A stretch of DNA of 64,000 bases, from the NCBI RefSeq assembly GCF_022179465.1, contig NZ_BPQV01000003.1:1-64000 (forward strand), written 5' to 3'. Both the position numbers and the translations under genes were made by a program. The stretch comes from Methylobacterium organophilum (GTDB lineage: Bacteria > Pseudomonadota > Alphaproteobacteria > Rhizobiales > Beijerinckiaceae). Below are positions 40,433 to 50,200 of this stretch, in pieces (within the stretch, counting starts at the first letter, position 1; every line of letters starts with the position of its first letter). The notes under the pieces were generated by a model that saw only the letters and a program-made list of their open reading frames with translations, had not been told where the DNA came from and searched no databases.

Positions 40433-40864
40433 CTAGAAGAACGGCCCGGGCCCCCAGCCCCAGCCGATGGGCCGGGGGCGGAAGGGCAAGAACGGACCCG
40501 GGCCGTAGCCGGGGCCATAGAAGGCCGGGCGCAGGCGGAACGGCGGCGGGCCATAGGCGAAGGGCGGCGGACCGTAGGGGTCGCCGAACACCACCTCGCG
40601 ATAGACCGGGCGGGGCCGCAGATAGACCGGGCGCTCCACCACCACCTCCCGCACGACCCGGCGCGTCCGGTAGACGTAGACCGGCTTGCGCACCACGACC
40701 TCGCGCACGATCGTGCGCGGGCGATGCGCGGAGCGGTATCGGCCAGCGGGCGCTGCCCGGTAGGACTCCGTCACCGGCTCGTCGGCGCGGGCCGTTGGAG
40801 GAGAGCCGGCCAGGCCGGCAGCGAGGGAAAGGGCCCCGGCGAGGGCGCAGGCGAGTCGTCTCAT
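40433..40864 (-). CDS. Exported Pro/Arg/Tyr-rich repeat protein
   Basis: A 143-residue protein with a signal peptide ([20 protein letters not shown], cleavage near residue 27). The mature part repeats [10 protein letters not shown] and [10 protein letters not shown], with related VREVV and YREVV segments, followed by a Pro/Gly/Phe-rich end ([22 protein letters not shown]). The composition suggests an extended or cell-wall-associated protein. It sits between cobQ and cobO on the same strand but has no apparent link to B12. No family recognised. Confidence 0.7.
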   Translation of the reverse strand: MRRLACALAGALSLAAGLAGSPPTARADEPVTESYRAAPAGRYRSAHRPRTIVREVVVRKPVYVYRTRRVVREVVVERPVYLRPRPVYREVVFGDPYGPPPFAYGPPPFRLRPAFYGPGYGPGPFLPFRPRPIGWGWGPGPFF

Positions 40865-40958
40865 CGTCCACCCTGTCCTTGGCGCGGGCGCGTTCCGGCC
40901 GCGCTTGCACGGCCCCGGTTGTGCATCGGGGCGCCGCCGCCATCAAGGGCGCTCCGCC

Positions 40959-41561
40959 TCAGAACTCAATTCCCTCCTGCGCCTTCACCCCGGCGGAGAA
41001 GTGGTGCTTCACACTGCCCATCTCGGTGACGAGGTCGGCGGCCTCGATCAGGGCCGGCTTGGCGTTGCGGCCCGTTACCACGACGTGGAGATCCGGCCGC
41101 CGGGCCTTCAGCGCCGCGACCACCGCATCGAGGTCGAGCTGCTCGTAGCGCAGCGCGATGTTGAGCTCGTCGAGGACGAGCAGGCGCAGGGAGGGATCCG
41201 CCATCAGGCGCTCGGCCTCGGCCCAGGCCCGCCGCGCCGCCGCGGCGTCGCGGGCCTTGTCCTGCGTCTCCCAGGTGAAGCCCTCGCCCAGGGCGTGCCA
41301 CTCGACCTGGGCGCCGAAGGTCTTGAGCGCGTGCTTCTCGCCGGTGTCCCAGGCGCCCTTCACGAACTGCACCACGCCGACGCGCCAGCCGCGCCCGAGC
41401 GCCCGCAGCAGCAGCCCGAGGGCCGCCGTGGTCTTGCCCTTGCCGGGGCCGGTATGGACGATGAGGAGCCCCTTCTCGATGGTCTTCGAGGCGACCTCGG
41501 CGTCCTGGACCGCCTTGCGCTTGGCCATCTTCTCGCGGTGGCGGTCGTCATCGTCGCTCAT
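40959..41561 (-). CDS. cobO: Cob(I)yrinic acid a,c-diamide adenosyltransferase CobO
   Basis: A 200-residue enzyme that adds the adenosyl ligand to cob(I)yrinic acid diamide, also salvaging corrinoids. Seen: P-loop VHTGPGKGKTTAALGLLLRALG (about 35-56), VVQFVKGAWDTGEKHAL, then LRLLVLDELNIALRYEQLDLD and VVTGRNAKPALIEAADLVTEM. The end KHHFSAGVKAQEGIEF is the usual CobO C-terminus. The ATG overlaps the stop of cobU by four bases. Confidence 0.96.
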   Translation of the reverse strand: MSDDDDRHREKMAKRKAVQDAEVASKTIEKGLLIVHTGPGKGKTTAALGLLLRALGRGWRVGVVQFVKGAWDTGEKHALKTFGAQVEWHALGEGFTWETQDKARDAAAARRAWAEAERLMADPSLRLLVLDELNIALRYEQLDLDAVVAALKARRPDLHVVVTGRNAKPALIEAADLVTEMGSVKHHFSAGVKAQEGIEF

Positions 41562-42100
41562 GCGGGGTTCTCCGCGGAGGGTTTCACGGTCAGGGGAAGC
41601 CCGGCGACCATCAGCACGACGCGGTCGGCGGAGGCGGCGAGGCGCTGGTGCAGGCGCCCCGCCTCGTCGCGGAAGCGCCGGGCCAGGGCATTCTCGGGCA
41701 CGATGCCGAGCCCGACCTCGTTGCCGACCAGCACCAGCGGCCCCGGCGCGGCGGCGCAGGCCTGCACGAGGGCGGCCGAGGCGGCGGCGAGATCGGCCTC
41801 CGCCAGCATCAAATTGGTGAGCCAGAGCGTGAGGCAATCGACCAGAACCGGCCCCGTCGCGGCGGCCACCGCCTCGGGCAGCGCCATCGGCACGTCCCGG
41901 GTGATCCAGTCGCCGGAGCGCCGCTCCCGGTGGAGGGCGATGCGGGCCCGCATCTCGTCGTCCCAGGCCTCCGCGGTGGCGAGATAGAGCCAGGGACGGG
42001 GGCAGGATTCGATCAGCCGCTCGGCATAGGCGCTTTTGCCCGAGCGCGCGCCGCCAAGCACCAGGGTCGTTCCGGAAAGGGGCGTCAGATCATCCGCCAT
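41558..42100 (-). CDS. cobU: Bifunctional adenosylcobinamide kinase/guanylyltransferase (CobU, also called CobP)
   Basis: A 180-residue enzyme that phosphorylates adenosylcobinamide and transfers GMP to it. P-loop LVLGGARSGKSAYAERL (about 13-29), YLATAEAWDDEMRARIALHRERRSGDW with the histidine that carries the guanylyl group, VLVDCLTLWLTNLM, and VLVGNEVGLGIVPENALARRFRDEAGRLHQRLA. Start at 42,100 (MADDLTPL) with GGAGAG 7 nt upstream. It forms an operon with cobO. Confidence 0.96.
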   Translation of the reverse strand: MADDLTPLSGTTLVLGGARSGKSAYAERLIESCPRPWLYLATAEAWDDEMRARIALHRERRSGDWITRDVPMALPEAVAAATGPVLVDCLTLWLTNLMLAEADLAAASAALVQACAAAPGPLVLVGNEVGLGIVPENALARRFRDEAGRLHQRLAASADRVVLMVAGLPLTVKPSAENPA

Positions 42101-42177
42101 CCGGTCTCTCCACGAATCCATTCCGCCCCGGCCTATGGCACAGGGCCGGAGATCGCGCGAGCGAAGCCGTCGATCGC

Positions 42178-43089
42178 CTACCAGCCGGCGTTCCCGCGCA
42201 TGCGCTCGGCGAGGAAGTCCACGAGCACGCGCACGCGGGCGGGCATGGCCGCGCCGCCCACGAACACGGCGTGGATCGCCTCGCGGTCCCCGGGGTTGAA
42301 GGGGGCGAGGAGCGGCACGAGCCGGCCCGCCGCCAGCTCCTCGGTGATGTGGAAGTTGCCCACCCGCGTGATGCCGACGCCCGCGAGTGCGAGCTGCACC
42401 AGCGTCTCGCCGTTGTTCGCCCGCATGCTGCCCTGCACGGCGAGGAGATGGTCCTGGCCACCCACGCGGAAGGGCCAGCCGGGCTCGATACGGCGGAAGC
42501 TGAAATCCAGGCAGTTATGGGCGGCAAGGTCCGCCGGCGCCTGCGGCGTGCCGGCGCGGGCGAGATAGGCAGGCGAAGCGACCACCGTGCGCCCGGTATC
42601 GCCCAGGCGCCGCGCGGTGAGCGGGCTGTCGGCCAGGGGCCCGAAGCGGATCGCCACGTCCGCCCGGCCTCCCAGAACATCGGCGAGTTCGTCGGACAGG
42701 TCGATCTCGACCACGATCTCGGGATGAAGGGCGGCGAAGTCGGCGAGCAGCGGCACCACCACGAGCCGGCCATGGGCGGTCGCGGTGCTCACCCGGACCC
42801 GCCCCCGCGGGCGGCCCTGATCGGCGAGCGCCCGCTCGGTCTCGTCGAGATCGGCGAGGATGCGCCGGGCTGCCCGTCCATAGGCTTCGCCCTCGGCGGT
42901 CAGGCGCAGACTGCGCGTGGTGCGCACGATCAGCCGCACGCCGAGCCGGGATTCGAGGCGGCTGACGATCCGGCTGACGGCGGACGGCGTCAGGCCGAGC
43001 CGGCGCGCGGCGCCCGCCAGGCTGCCGGCCGTGATCACGGCCAGGAAAGCGCTCATCTCGCCGGTTCGATCGATGCCGTCCCGCCTCAT
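42178..43089 (-). CDS. LysR-family transcriptional regulator
   Basis: A 303-residue LysR protein. The helix-turn-helix is at about residues 12-55 (AFLAVITAGSLAGAARRLGLTPSAVSRIVSRLESRLGVRLI), followed by LRLTAEGEAYGRAARRILADLDE and the inducer-binding domain. It is divergent from the MFS gene at 43,187 with 97 nt between starts, the classical arrangement in which LysR controls the neighbour. The domain with SFRRIEPGWPFRVG resembles the CrgA-like subgroup. Inducer unknown. Confidence 0.93.
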   Translation of the reverse strand: MRRDGIDRTGEMSAFLAVITAGSLAGAARRLGLTPSAVSRIVSRLESRLGVRLIVRTTRSLRLTAEGEAYGRAARRILADLDETERALADQGRPRGRVRVSTATAHGRLVVVPLLADFAALHPEIVVEIDLSDELADVLGGRADVAIRFGPLADSPLTARRLGDTGRTVVASPAYLARAGTPQAPADLAAHNCLDFSFRRIEPGWPFRVGGQDHLLAVQGSMRANNGETLVQLALAGVGITRVGNFHITEELAAGRLVPLLAPFNPGDREAIHAVFVGGAAMPARVRVLVDFLAERMRGNAGW

Positions 43090-43186
43090 TCGTGATCCTT
43101 GCGCACGGATCTCGGTCCGCGAGCCCGGCTACCGCCCTCGTCGCCGATCCGCCACGTGCTGTCACGGAACGACGAGGATATCCACG

Positions 43187-44356
43187 ATGAAAACCAATCC
43201 CGCCCTGCTCGCGCTGGCCATGGGCGCCTTCGGCATCGGCGTGACCGAGTTCACCCCGATGGGGATGCTGCCCCTGATGGCGACCGATCTCGGCGTCTCG
43301 ATTCCGGCGGCAGGCCTCGTGGTCAGCGCCTACGCCCTCGGCGTGTTGGTCGGGGCGCCGCTCGTGACCCTCGCGGCCGCACGCGTGCCGCGCCGGCGCT
43401 TGCTGATCGGTCTGATGGCGATCTTCACCCTCGGCAACGCCATGGCGGCGCTCGCGGACAGCTATGCGACGCTGGTCGCCGCCCGGCTCGTCACCTCGCT
43501 CAACCACGGCGCCTTTTTCGGGGTGGGCGCGGTGGTGGCAGCACGGCTCGTGCCGCCGGAGCGGAGAGCCGCGGCCGTGGCGGCGATGTTCTCGGGGCTC
43601 ACCCTCGCCACCATCGGCGGCGTGCCGCTCGCGGCCTGGATCGGCGAGGTGCTCGGCTGGCGCACGGCGTTCTGGGGCATCGCGGGGGTCGGCGTCCTCG
43701 CCATGCTCGCGCTGGCCGCCGCCCTGCCGGACCTGAGGGCCGAGGCCGGCGCCGACATGCGGGCGGAGCTACGTGTGCTCGTCCGCGGCCCGGTGCTCGC
43801 CGCCCTCGGGCTGACGGTCGTCGGCGCCAGCGCGATGTTCACGGTCTTCACCTACATCGTGCCGATCCTGCGGGTCGAGACGGAAGCCTCCGTCGGCTTC
43901 GTCACGGCGATGCTGGTGCTCTACGGCGCCGGGCTCGCGGCCGGAAACTGGCTCGGAGGCCGCCTCGCCGACCGCTCGGTGGACGGCACCATCGCGGCCG
44001 CGCTGGCCGGACTGGTGGTCCTCCTCCTGCTCCTCGCCGCGACGTTGCGCTGGGAGGCTGCCGTCGCGATCCTGATCGTTCTGTGGGGCGTGGCGAGCTT
44101 CGCGCTGGTGCCGCCGCTCCAGATGCGCGTGATGAACGAGGCGCAGGAGGCCCCCAACCTCGCCTCGGCGATGAATATCGGCGCCTTCAACTTCGGCAAC
44201 GCGATCGGGGCGGCGGCGGGCGGCGCCGTGATCGACGCCGGGCTCGGCTACCCCGCTGTCCCCCTCGCGGGCGCCGCGATGGCGGGTGCCGGCCTTCTCA
44301 TGCTCGCGGCGCTCCGCCGGAGCCGCCCCCGCCTCCCGGTTTCGGCCACCTGCTGA
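43187..44356 (+). CDS. MFS transporter (AraJ/YdhP-like efflux type)
   Basis: A 389-residue transporter with 12 predicted helices and GAGGA before the ATG. ALAMGAFGIGVTEFTPMGMLPLMATDLGVSIPAAGLVVSAYALGVLVGAPLVTLAAARVPRR is typical of the DHA1 arabinose-efflux/AraJ and YdhP group. NHGAFFGVGAVVAARLVP and FGNAIGAAAGGAVIDAGLGY are further family segments. Probably regulated by the divergent LysR protein. Substrate unknown. Confidence 0.92.
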   Translation: MKTNPALLALAMGAFGIGVTEFTPMGMLPLMATDLGVSIPAAGLVVSAYALGVLVGAPLVTLAAARVPRRRLLIGLMAIFTLGNAMAALADSYATLVAARLVTSLNHGAFFGVGAVVAARLVPPERRAAAVAAMFSGLTLATIGGVPLAAWIGEVLGWRTAFWGIAGVGVLAMLALAAALPDLRAEAGADMRAELRVLVRGPVLAALGLTVVGASAMFTVFTYIVPILRVETEASVGFVTAMLVLYGAGLAAGNWLGGRLADRSVDGTIAAALAGLVVLLLLLAATLRWEAAVAILIVLWGVASFALVPPLQMRVMNEAQEAPNLASAMNIGAFNFGNAIGAAAGGAVIDAGLGYPAVPLAGAAMAGAGLLMLAALRRSRPRLPVSATC

Positions 44357-44446
44357 GCGCAGGCCAGGACCATGGCCGCGATTGTCCCGAAGGCGGCCAT
44401 CCGCTCCGATTGCAAGTCCAGATCCGAGCCGCTAGGGTCCGCAGCG

Positions 44447-44615
44447 ACGGTGCCTCGGCGACGAGGTGAAAAGGGAACGCGGGCCGGGGCCTCAGCCTCG
44501 AAGCCGCGGCTGCCCCCGCAACTGTGAGCGGCACACGTGCCCGCCATCGGCCACTGGAGTGATCCGGGAAGGCGGTGGGCATATCAGACGCCGCGAGCCA
44601 GGAGACCTGCCGTCA
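44447..44615 (+). ncRNA. Cobalamin (AdoCbl) riboswitch
   Basis: The order of conserved blocks is complete: GGTGCC at the start, GAAAAGGGAACGCGG, the core GCTGCCCCCGCAACTGT, CCACTGG with GGGAAGGC, and the B12 box AGCCAGGAGACCTGCC at 44,597-44,612. It lies 46 nt before cbtB. Binding of adenosylcobalamin should reduce expression of the cobalt uptake and cob genes downstream. Confidence 0.95.
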
Positions 44616-44660
44616 CCCGCTATCTCTCAACGCCGCCGGCGGGGCGGCCGGAGCCTGACC

Positions 44661-44834
44661 ATGACGACCACGACGCTTTCCACTGCGACCACCGTCAACG
44701 AGGGCGCCCGCGCCGTCCTGATCGCGGCCTTCCTCGGCCTCGGCCTCGTCTTCCTGGCGGGTTTCGCCCCGGCCTCGGCGCTGCACAACGCGGCGCACGA
44801 CTTCCGGCACGCGCAGAACTTCCCCTGCCACTGA
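44661..44834 (+). CDS. cbtB: Cobalt transporter subunit CbtB
   Basis: A 57-residue protein with one membrane helix (AVLIAAFLGLGLVFLAGF) and the C-terminal histidine motif LHNAAHDFRHAQNFPCH, which is diagnostic for CbtB and may bind cobalt. It is the first gene after the B12 riboswitch. Start at 44,661 (MTTTTLST). Confidence 0.94.
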   Translation: MTTTTLSTATTVNEGARAVLIAAFLGLGLVFLAGFAPASALHNAAHDFRHAQNFPCH

Positions 44835-44861
44835 TCGCCTGATCCCCCAGGCGCCCTTTCC

Positions 44862-45626
44862 ATGATTATCCGGTTGCTGTCGGCGGCGCTCGTCGCCGGC
44901 TTCCTCGCGGCTGTCGCTGCCACGGGGCTGCAGCTCGCCCTCACCTCGCCGCTCATCGTGGCGGCGGAGGCCTATGAGGGCCAGAGCGCCGCCCTGTCCG
45001 CGCCGAAGAGCCTCGTCGTGCTCGCCCATTCCCACGGGAACGGCGCGGAGGGCCACGACCCTTCCGATCCGGGTCATGCCGGGCACGACCACGGCGGGGG
45101 CGAGTGGCAGCCCGGCGAGGGTCTGCCGCGCATGGCCTTCACCGGCCTCGCCACTCTGATCGGCGGCGTCGGCTACGCCCTGCTGCTCGGCGCGGTGATG
45201 CTTGCCCTGCGCCTGCCGCCGGGTCCGGAGACCGGGCTGAAGCTCGGCCTTGCCGGCTTCGCGGCAGTGGCGCTGGCCCCCGCCGTGGGTCTGCCGCCGG
45301 AGCTGCCCGGCATGGGCGCGGCCGACCTCGAGCTGCGGCAGGCCTGGTGGCTGATGACGGTGATCGCGACCGGCCTCGGCCTCTACCTGATCCTGGTGCG
45401 CCGGGTGCCGATCACCATCCTCGGCGGCCTCGTCCTGATCGTCGGCCCGCACCTCGCCGGGGCGCCGCATGTCGAGGAGGCGGCCTCGAATCTGCCGGCG
45501 GGCTATGCGGCGCAGTTCGCGGCGCGCTCGCTGGCCATCGCCTTCGTGTTCTGGGCGCTGATCGGCCTCGGCTTCGGCTGGGCCTGGCACGCCTTCGGAC
45601 GCGAGAAGGCAACAGCCCGTGCCTGA
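44862..45626 (+). CDS. cbtA: Cobalt transporter subunit CbtA
   Basis: A 254-residue membrane protein with about six helices. The loop after the first helix is His/Gly-rich (LAHSHGNGAEGHD, then HAGHDHGGG), suited to cobalt binding. MIIRLLSAALVAGFLAAVAATGLQ and LELRQAWWLMTVIATGLGLYLIL are CbtA-like. It forms with CbtB a riboswitch-regulated cobalt importer. Its end overlaps the DUF1636 gene by 8 nt. Confidence 0.93.
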   Translation: MIIRLLSAALVAGFLAAVAATGLQLALTSPLIVAAEAYEGQSAALSAPKSLVVLAHSHGNGAEGHDPSDPGHAGHDHGGGEWQPGEGLPRMAFTGLATLIGGVGYALLLGAVMLALRLPPGPETGLKLGLAGFAAVALAPAVGLPPELPGMGAADLELRQAWWLMTVIATGLGLYLILVRRVPITILGGLVLIVGPHLAGAPHVEEAASNLPAGYAAQFAARSLAIAFVFWALIGLGFGWAWHAFGREKATARA

Positions 45627-46020
45627 TCCCGACCATCCGAATGCGGTGGTGCTGCATGTCTGCACCACCTGCAAGGTGGCGGGACAGGGCGGCGACAAGC
45701 CGGCGGGCAGCCGCCTACTGGACGCGCTCCAGGCCGAGCTCGACCGCGCGCCCATGCCGGGGCTGACCGTCGAGGGCGTGCCCTGTCTCTCGGTCTGCAA
45801 GCGGCCCTGCACCGTCGCCGTCGCCTCGGCGGGCCGCTGGAGCTACGTCTACGGGGATCTCGACGCCGAGGCTTCCGCCCGCACCATCCTCGACGGGCTC
45901 GCCGCCTATGCCGCCACGCCGGACGGGATCGTGGCCTGGCGCGAGCGGCCGGTCGAATTCCGCCGGGGCGTGATCGCCCGCATCCCGCCGCTGCCCGCGG
46001 CCCGCACGGACGACATCTGA
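45619..46020 (+). CDS. DUF1636 metal-binding protein
   Basis: A 133-residue protein with a GTG start. Four cysteines (VLHVCTTCK, and PCLSVCKRPCTVAVAS) form a thioredoxin-like ferredoxin-type site, the DUF1636 signature. Members occur almost only in cobalamin gene clusters next to cobW; they may bind Fe-S or cobalt, but the reaction is unknown. The gene lies between cbtA and cobW. Confidence 0.88.
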   Translation: MPDPDHPNAVVLHVCTTCKVAGQGGDKPAGSRLLDALQAELDRAPMPGLTVEGVPCLSVCKRPCTVAVASAGRWSYVYGDLDAEASARTILDGLAAYAATPDGIVAWRERPVEFRRGVIARIPPLPAARTDDI

Positions 46021-46029
46021 GAGCGCGCC

Positions 46030-47058
46030 ATGAGCATCGTCGAGAAGATCCCCTGCACCATCGTCACCGGCTTCCTCGGGGCCGGCAAGACGACCCTGGT
46101 GCGTCATGTGGTGGAGAACGCGAAGGGCGCGAAGCTCGCCATCATCGTCAACGAGTTCGGCGATATCGGCTTCGACGGCTCCTTCCTCGCCTCCTGCGGC
46201 ATCGAGGGCTGCGACGAGAATTCGGTGGTCGAACTGCCGAACGGCTGCATCTGCTGCACCGTGGCCGACGATTTCGTGCCCGCCCTGACCAAGCTCCTCG
46301 ACCGGCCGGAGCCCCCGCAGCACATCCTGATCGAGACCTCCGGCCTCGCCCTGCCCAAGCCCCTGGTCCAGGCCTTCCAGTGGCCGGCGATCCGCTCCCG
46401 CGTCACCGTCGACGGCGTCGTCGCCGTGGTGGACGGGCCGGCGGTGGCCTCCGGCCAGTTCGCCGAAGATCCGGATGCGCTCGCCAATCAGCGCGCCGCC
46501 GACACGGCGGTCGACCACGACAACCCGCTGGAGGAGGTCTTCGAGGACCAGCTCCTCTGCGCCGACCTCGTGGTCGTCAACAAGGCCGACCTGATCGACG
46601 CGGAGGCTCGCGGCAAGGTGCGCGCCGAGATCGAGGGACACCTGCCCCGCGCCGTGAAGCTCGTCGAGACCGAGCACGGCCGCATCGATCCCCGCGTGCT
46701 GCTCGGCCTCGCCGCGGCGGCCGAGGATGATCTCGAGGCCCGCCCCTCCCATCACGGCGAGGACCACGACCACGACGATTTCGAATCGGTGGCGCTCCCC
46801 GTCTCCGCGACCGCGACCCCGGACGACCTCGCCGCCCGCGTCGCCAAGGCCGCCGAGACCGAGGGCGTGCTGCGCATCAAGGGCTTCGTGGAGGTGACCG
46901 GCAAGCCGATGCGCCTCGTGGTGCAGGGCGTCGGCCGCCGCATCGCCCACCATTACGACCGTCCCTGGAAGAACAGCGAGCCTCGGGACGGGCGCCTCGT
47001 GGTGATCGGCCTCAAGGGCTTCGACCGGGCGGCAGTCGCGGCAGCCCTGGCGGGCTAG
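46030..47058 (+). CDS. cobW: CobW, COG0523-family GTPase/metallochaperone
   Basis: A 342-residue GTPase: P-loop TGFLGAGKTTLVRHV (about 12-26), the metal motif LPNGCICCTVADD (CxCC, about 71-76), ETSGLALPKP, and VVVNKADLID. A His/Asp-rich loop (HHGEDHDHDD near residue 241) is typical. The C-terminal CobW domain ends with LVVIGLKGFD. It is thought to deliver Co2+ to the CobNST chelatase, whose CobN gene follows. Confidence 0.95.
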   Translation: MSIVEKIPCTIVTGFLGAGKTTLVRHVVENAKGAKLAIIVNEFGDIGFDGSFLASCGIEGCDENSVVELPNGCICCTVADDFVPALTKLLDRPEPPQHILIETSGLALPKPLVQAFQWPAIRSRVTVDGVVAVVDGPAVASGQFAEDPDALANQRAADTAVDHDNPLEEVFEDQLLCADLVVVNKADLIDAEARGKVRAEIEGHLPRAVKLVETEHGRIDPRVLLGLAAAAEDDLEARPSHHGEDHDHDDFESVALPVSATATPDDLAARVAKAAETEGVLRIKGFVEVTGKPMRLVVQGVGRRIAHHYDRPWKNSEPRDGRLVVIGLKGFDRAAVAAALAG

Positions 47059-47113
47059 TTCGGCCCCTCGCCTCGCCGGCCCGCCGCGCGCTATGATGGC
47101 AGCGGATCCGACA

Positions 47114-47224
47114 TGCTGAACCGCGCCCCCCAACCCATGAGCGTCGAGGCCTTCTTCGCCGGGCAGGAACGTCCAGCGGAGCTCTTCGAACGCGCGGGCG
47201 GCGCATCCGGCCAGGGTGCCTGAG
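47114..47224 (+). pseudogene. Short frame resembling the start of a Uma2-family protein
   Basis: A 36-codon frame between cobW and cobN reads MLNRAPQPMSVEAFFAGQER and ends soon after. PMSVEAFFAxQER is like the N-terminus of Uma2 (DUF820) nuclease-fold proteins (PMTVEEFLAWEER). The rest of such a gene is missing. It may be a remnant or a chance frame; no ribosome-binding site is evident. Confidence 0.3.
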
Positions 47225-47232
47225 CGAGCGCC

Positions 47233-50200
47233 ATGCACCTGATCCGCGTCGATACGGTCTCCCTCGACGAGGGCGAGGCGGCCATCGATCTCGGGCAGAC
47301 GCCCGGCGATCTCGTCGTCCTGTCCTTCACCGACACCGACCTGTCCGGCCTCGCCGCCGCCCATGCCGCGGAGATTGGCCTGCCGGCCCTGCGGCTCGCC
47401 AAGCTCGCGCAACTGCGCCACCCGATGTCGGTGGACCTCTATGTCGACGGGGTGATCGCACGGGCGAAAGTGGTGCTGATCCGCTGCCTCGGCGGCCTCG
47501 ACTACTGGCGCTACGGCATCGAGCGCGCCGCCCAGGCCTGCCGGGCCCACGGAGTGAAGCTCGCCGTGCTGCCCGGCGACGAGCGGCCGGACGAGCGGCT
47601 CGCAGCCTTCTGCACCCTGCCGCCCGAGACCCTCGCCGCCTTCGACACCTATTTCCGCGCGGGCGGCCACGACAATCTGCGCCAGCTCCTGCGCCGCATG
47701 GCCGCCGAGGCCGGGCAGGCGATCGAGGCCGCGCCGCCCAAAGCGCTGCCGCGGGGCTTCGCCTGGTGCCCCGCCTGCGGCGCGATGGAGCTGGAAACCG
47801 CGCTTTCCGCCGCGGGGCCCGGGCCCCGCGCGCTCCTTCTCGTCTACCGCTCGGCGGTGCTCGCCGGCGACACCGCCCCCGCTGTTGCCCTGGTCGCCGC
47901 CCTGCGCCAACGGGGCATCGGCACGGTGGCGCTCGCCGTCTCGAGCTTGAAGGATCCGGAGGCCGTTACCGCGGTGCGCGCCGCGATCGCCGCCGGGCGG
48001 CCGGACGTGATCGTGGCGGCGACCGCCTTCTCGGCGCGGGAGGATGCGGGTTTCGTGCTCGATGCCGCCGATTGTCCGGTGCTGCAGGCCTACACGATCG
48101 GCGCCGCGCGCACGGCCTGGCAGGCTTCCGCCCGCGGCATGAACGCCGCCGACCTCGCCATGCAGGTCGCCCTGCCGGAATTCGACGGAAGGCTCTCGGG
48201 CTTCCCGATCTCGTTCAAGGAGGAAGCGCCCGCGGTCGAGGGCTTTTCCGAACGCCGGGCCGTGCCCGATCCCGCCGGGATCGACGCCCTCGCCGACCGC
48301 GCGGCGGCCTGGATCCGCCTCGCCCGTCTGCCGCGCAGCGCGCGACGGCTCGCCCTCGTGCTGTCGGACTATCCGGCCCGCGCAGGCCGGGCCGGCTACG
48401 CCGTCGGCCTCGACACGCCCGAGAGCGCCCGCGCCATCGCGCAGGACCTCGCCGCAGCGGGCTACGCCGCCGGGCCGCTGCCGGAGGCGCCCGCGCTGAT
48501 GGCGGCGCTGACCGAGGCTCCGCCGACCTTCACCGTTTCGCTCGCCGCCTACGAGGCCTGGTTCGCCGGCCTGCCGGAGGCCTCGCGGGACACGCTCATC
48601 GCGCAATGGGGACCCCCTCAGGAGGATCCCCTCTGCCGCGACGGCGCCTTCCGGTTCCGGATGCTGCGGGCGGATCCCGCGTCCCCCCGCGCGGGAGAGG
48701 GACACCTCAGCCTCTTCCTCCAGCCCGATCGCGGGCGGGCGGCGGACCGCAAGGCGGGCTACCACGATCCGGACGCGCCGCCGACGCACGCCTATCTCGC
48801 CTTCCATCTCGGCCTGCGGGAGAAGTTCGACGCGCTGATCCAGCTCGGCACCCACGGCACCACCGAGTGGCTGCCGGGCAAGGCCGTGGCGCTCTCGCCG
48901 GAATGCTGGCCTTCCCGCGCCGTCGGCTCGCTGCCGGTCGTTTATCCCTTCGTCGTCGACGATCCCGGCGAGGCCGCGCCCCTGAAGCGCCGGCTCGGCG
49001 GGGTGGCCCTCGGCCACCTGACCCCGGAGGTCGAGGCCGCCGGCCTGACGCCGCAGGCGGCGGCCCTGCGCGAGCTGGTGGAGGAATATTCCGCCGCGAG
49101 CGTGCTGGACCCGCGCCGGGCGGCGCTCATCGCCGAGGCGATCCTCGACGAGGCCGCCTCCGCCGGGCTGATGGACAGCGCCGGCATCCCCGCCGGTACG
49201 CCGATGGCCGATGCGCTGACGGCCCTCGACGCGCATCTCTGCGACCTCGGCGAGACGCCCTTCCGCGACGGGCTCCACGTCTTCGGCCGCGCCGGAGATG
49301 GCGCGGACGCCCTGCGTCAAGCCTGCGCCGAGGCGGAGCGAAAGAACCTCCTCGCAGCGCTCGACGGTCGCTTCGTGCCCCCCGGCCCCGCCGGCTCGCC
49401 CTCGCGCGGGCGGGCCGACGTGATGCCCACGGGGCGCAACCTCACCACCCTCGACCCACGCAGCCTGCCGACCCGCGCCGCGACCCTGCTCGGCGCCAAG
49501 GCGGCGGAGGCCGTGGTGCGGCGCTACCTGCAGGACGAGGGCGAGTACCCGGCCCGCATCGTCATGGATCTCTGGGCCTCCCCGACCCTGCGCACCGGCG
49601 GCGAGGACGTGGCCCATGCCCTGGCGCTGATGGGCGTGCGCCCGGTCTGGGACCATGCCTCGACCCGTGTCACGGGCTTCGAGGTGCTGCCGCTGGCCCT
49701 GCTCGACCGGCCGCGCATCGATGTGACCTGCCGTATCTCCGGCGCCTTCCGCGACACCTTCCCCGAGACCCTGGCCCTGCTCGACCACGCCGCTCGGGCG
49801 GTCGCCGCCCGCGAGGGGGAGGAGGATGCCGAGAACCCGCTGGCCGCCGCCCGGCGCCGGGGGGAGTCGGTCTCGCGCATCTACGGCGCGGCGCCCGGCC
49901 GCTACGGCGCCGGCACGGCGGGGCTCGCCCTCGACGGCGCCTGGGAGAGCCGCGACGATCTCGGCCGCGCCTATCTCGCGGCGACGAGCCATGCCTATGG
50001 CGGCCGCGCAGAGGGGGAGGATGCGGGCTTCGCCGCCCGGGTCGCCCAGGCCGACGCCTATCTCCACGCCTTCGACGTGGCCGAGCGCGATCTCCTCGAC
50101 GGCGATGCCGCCGCCGACGCCATGGGCGGTTTTTCCGCCGCCGCCGCAACCACCGGCGCCAAGCCGGCCCTCTACAGCCTGGACGTGTCGAACCCCGAGA

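Noticed and set aside
40433-40864. Possible CRISPR-like or tandem DNA repeat because of repeated protein motifs
   Set aside because: The repetition is at protein level with different spacing and imperfect DNA identity; there are no spacers.
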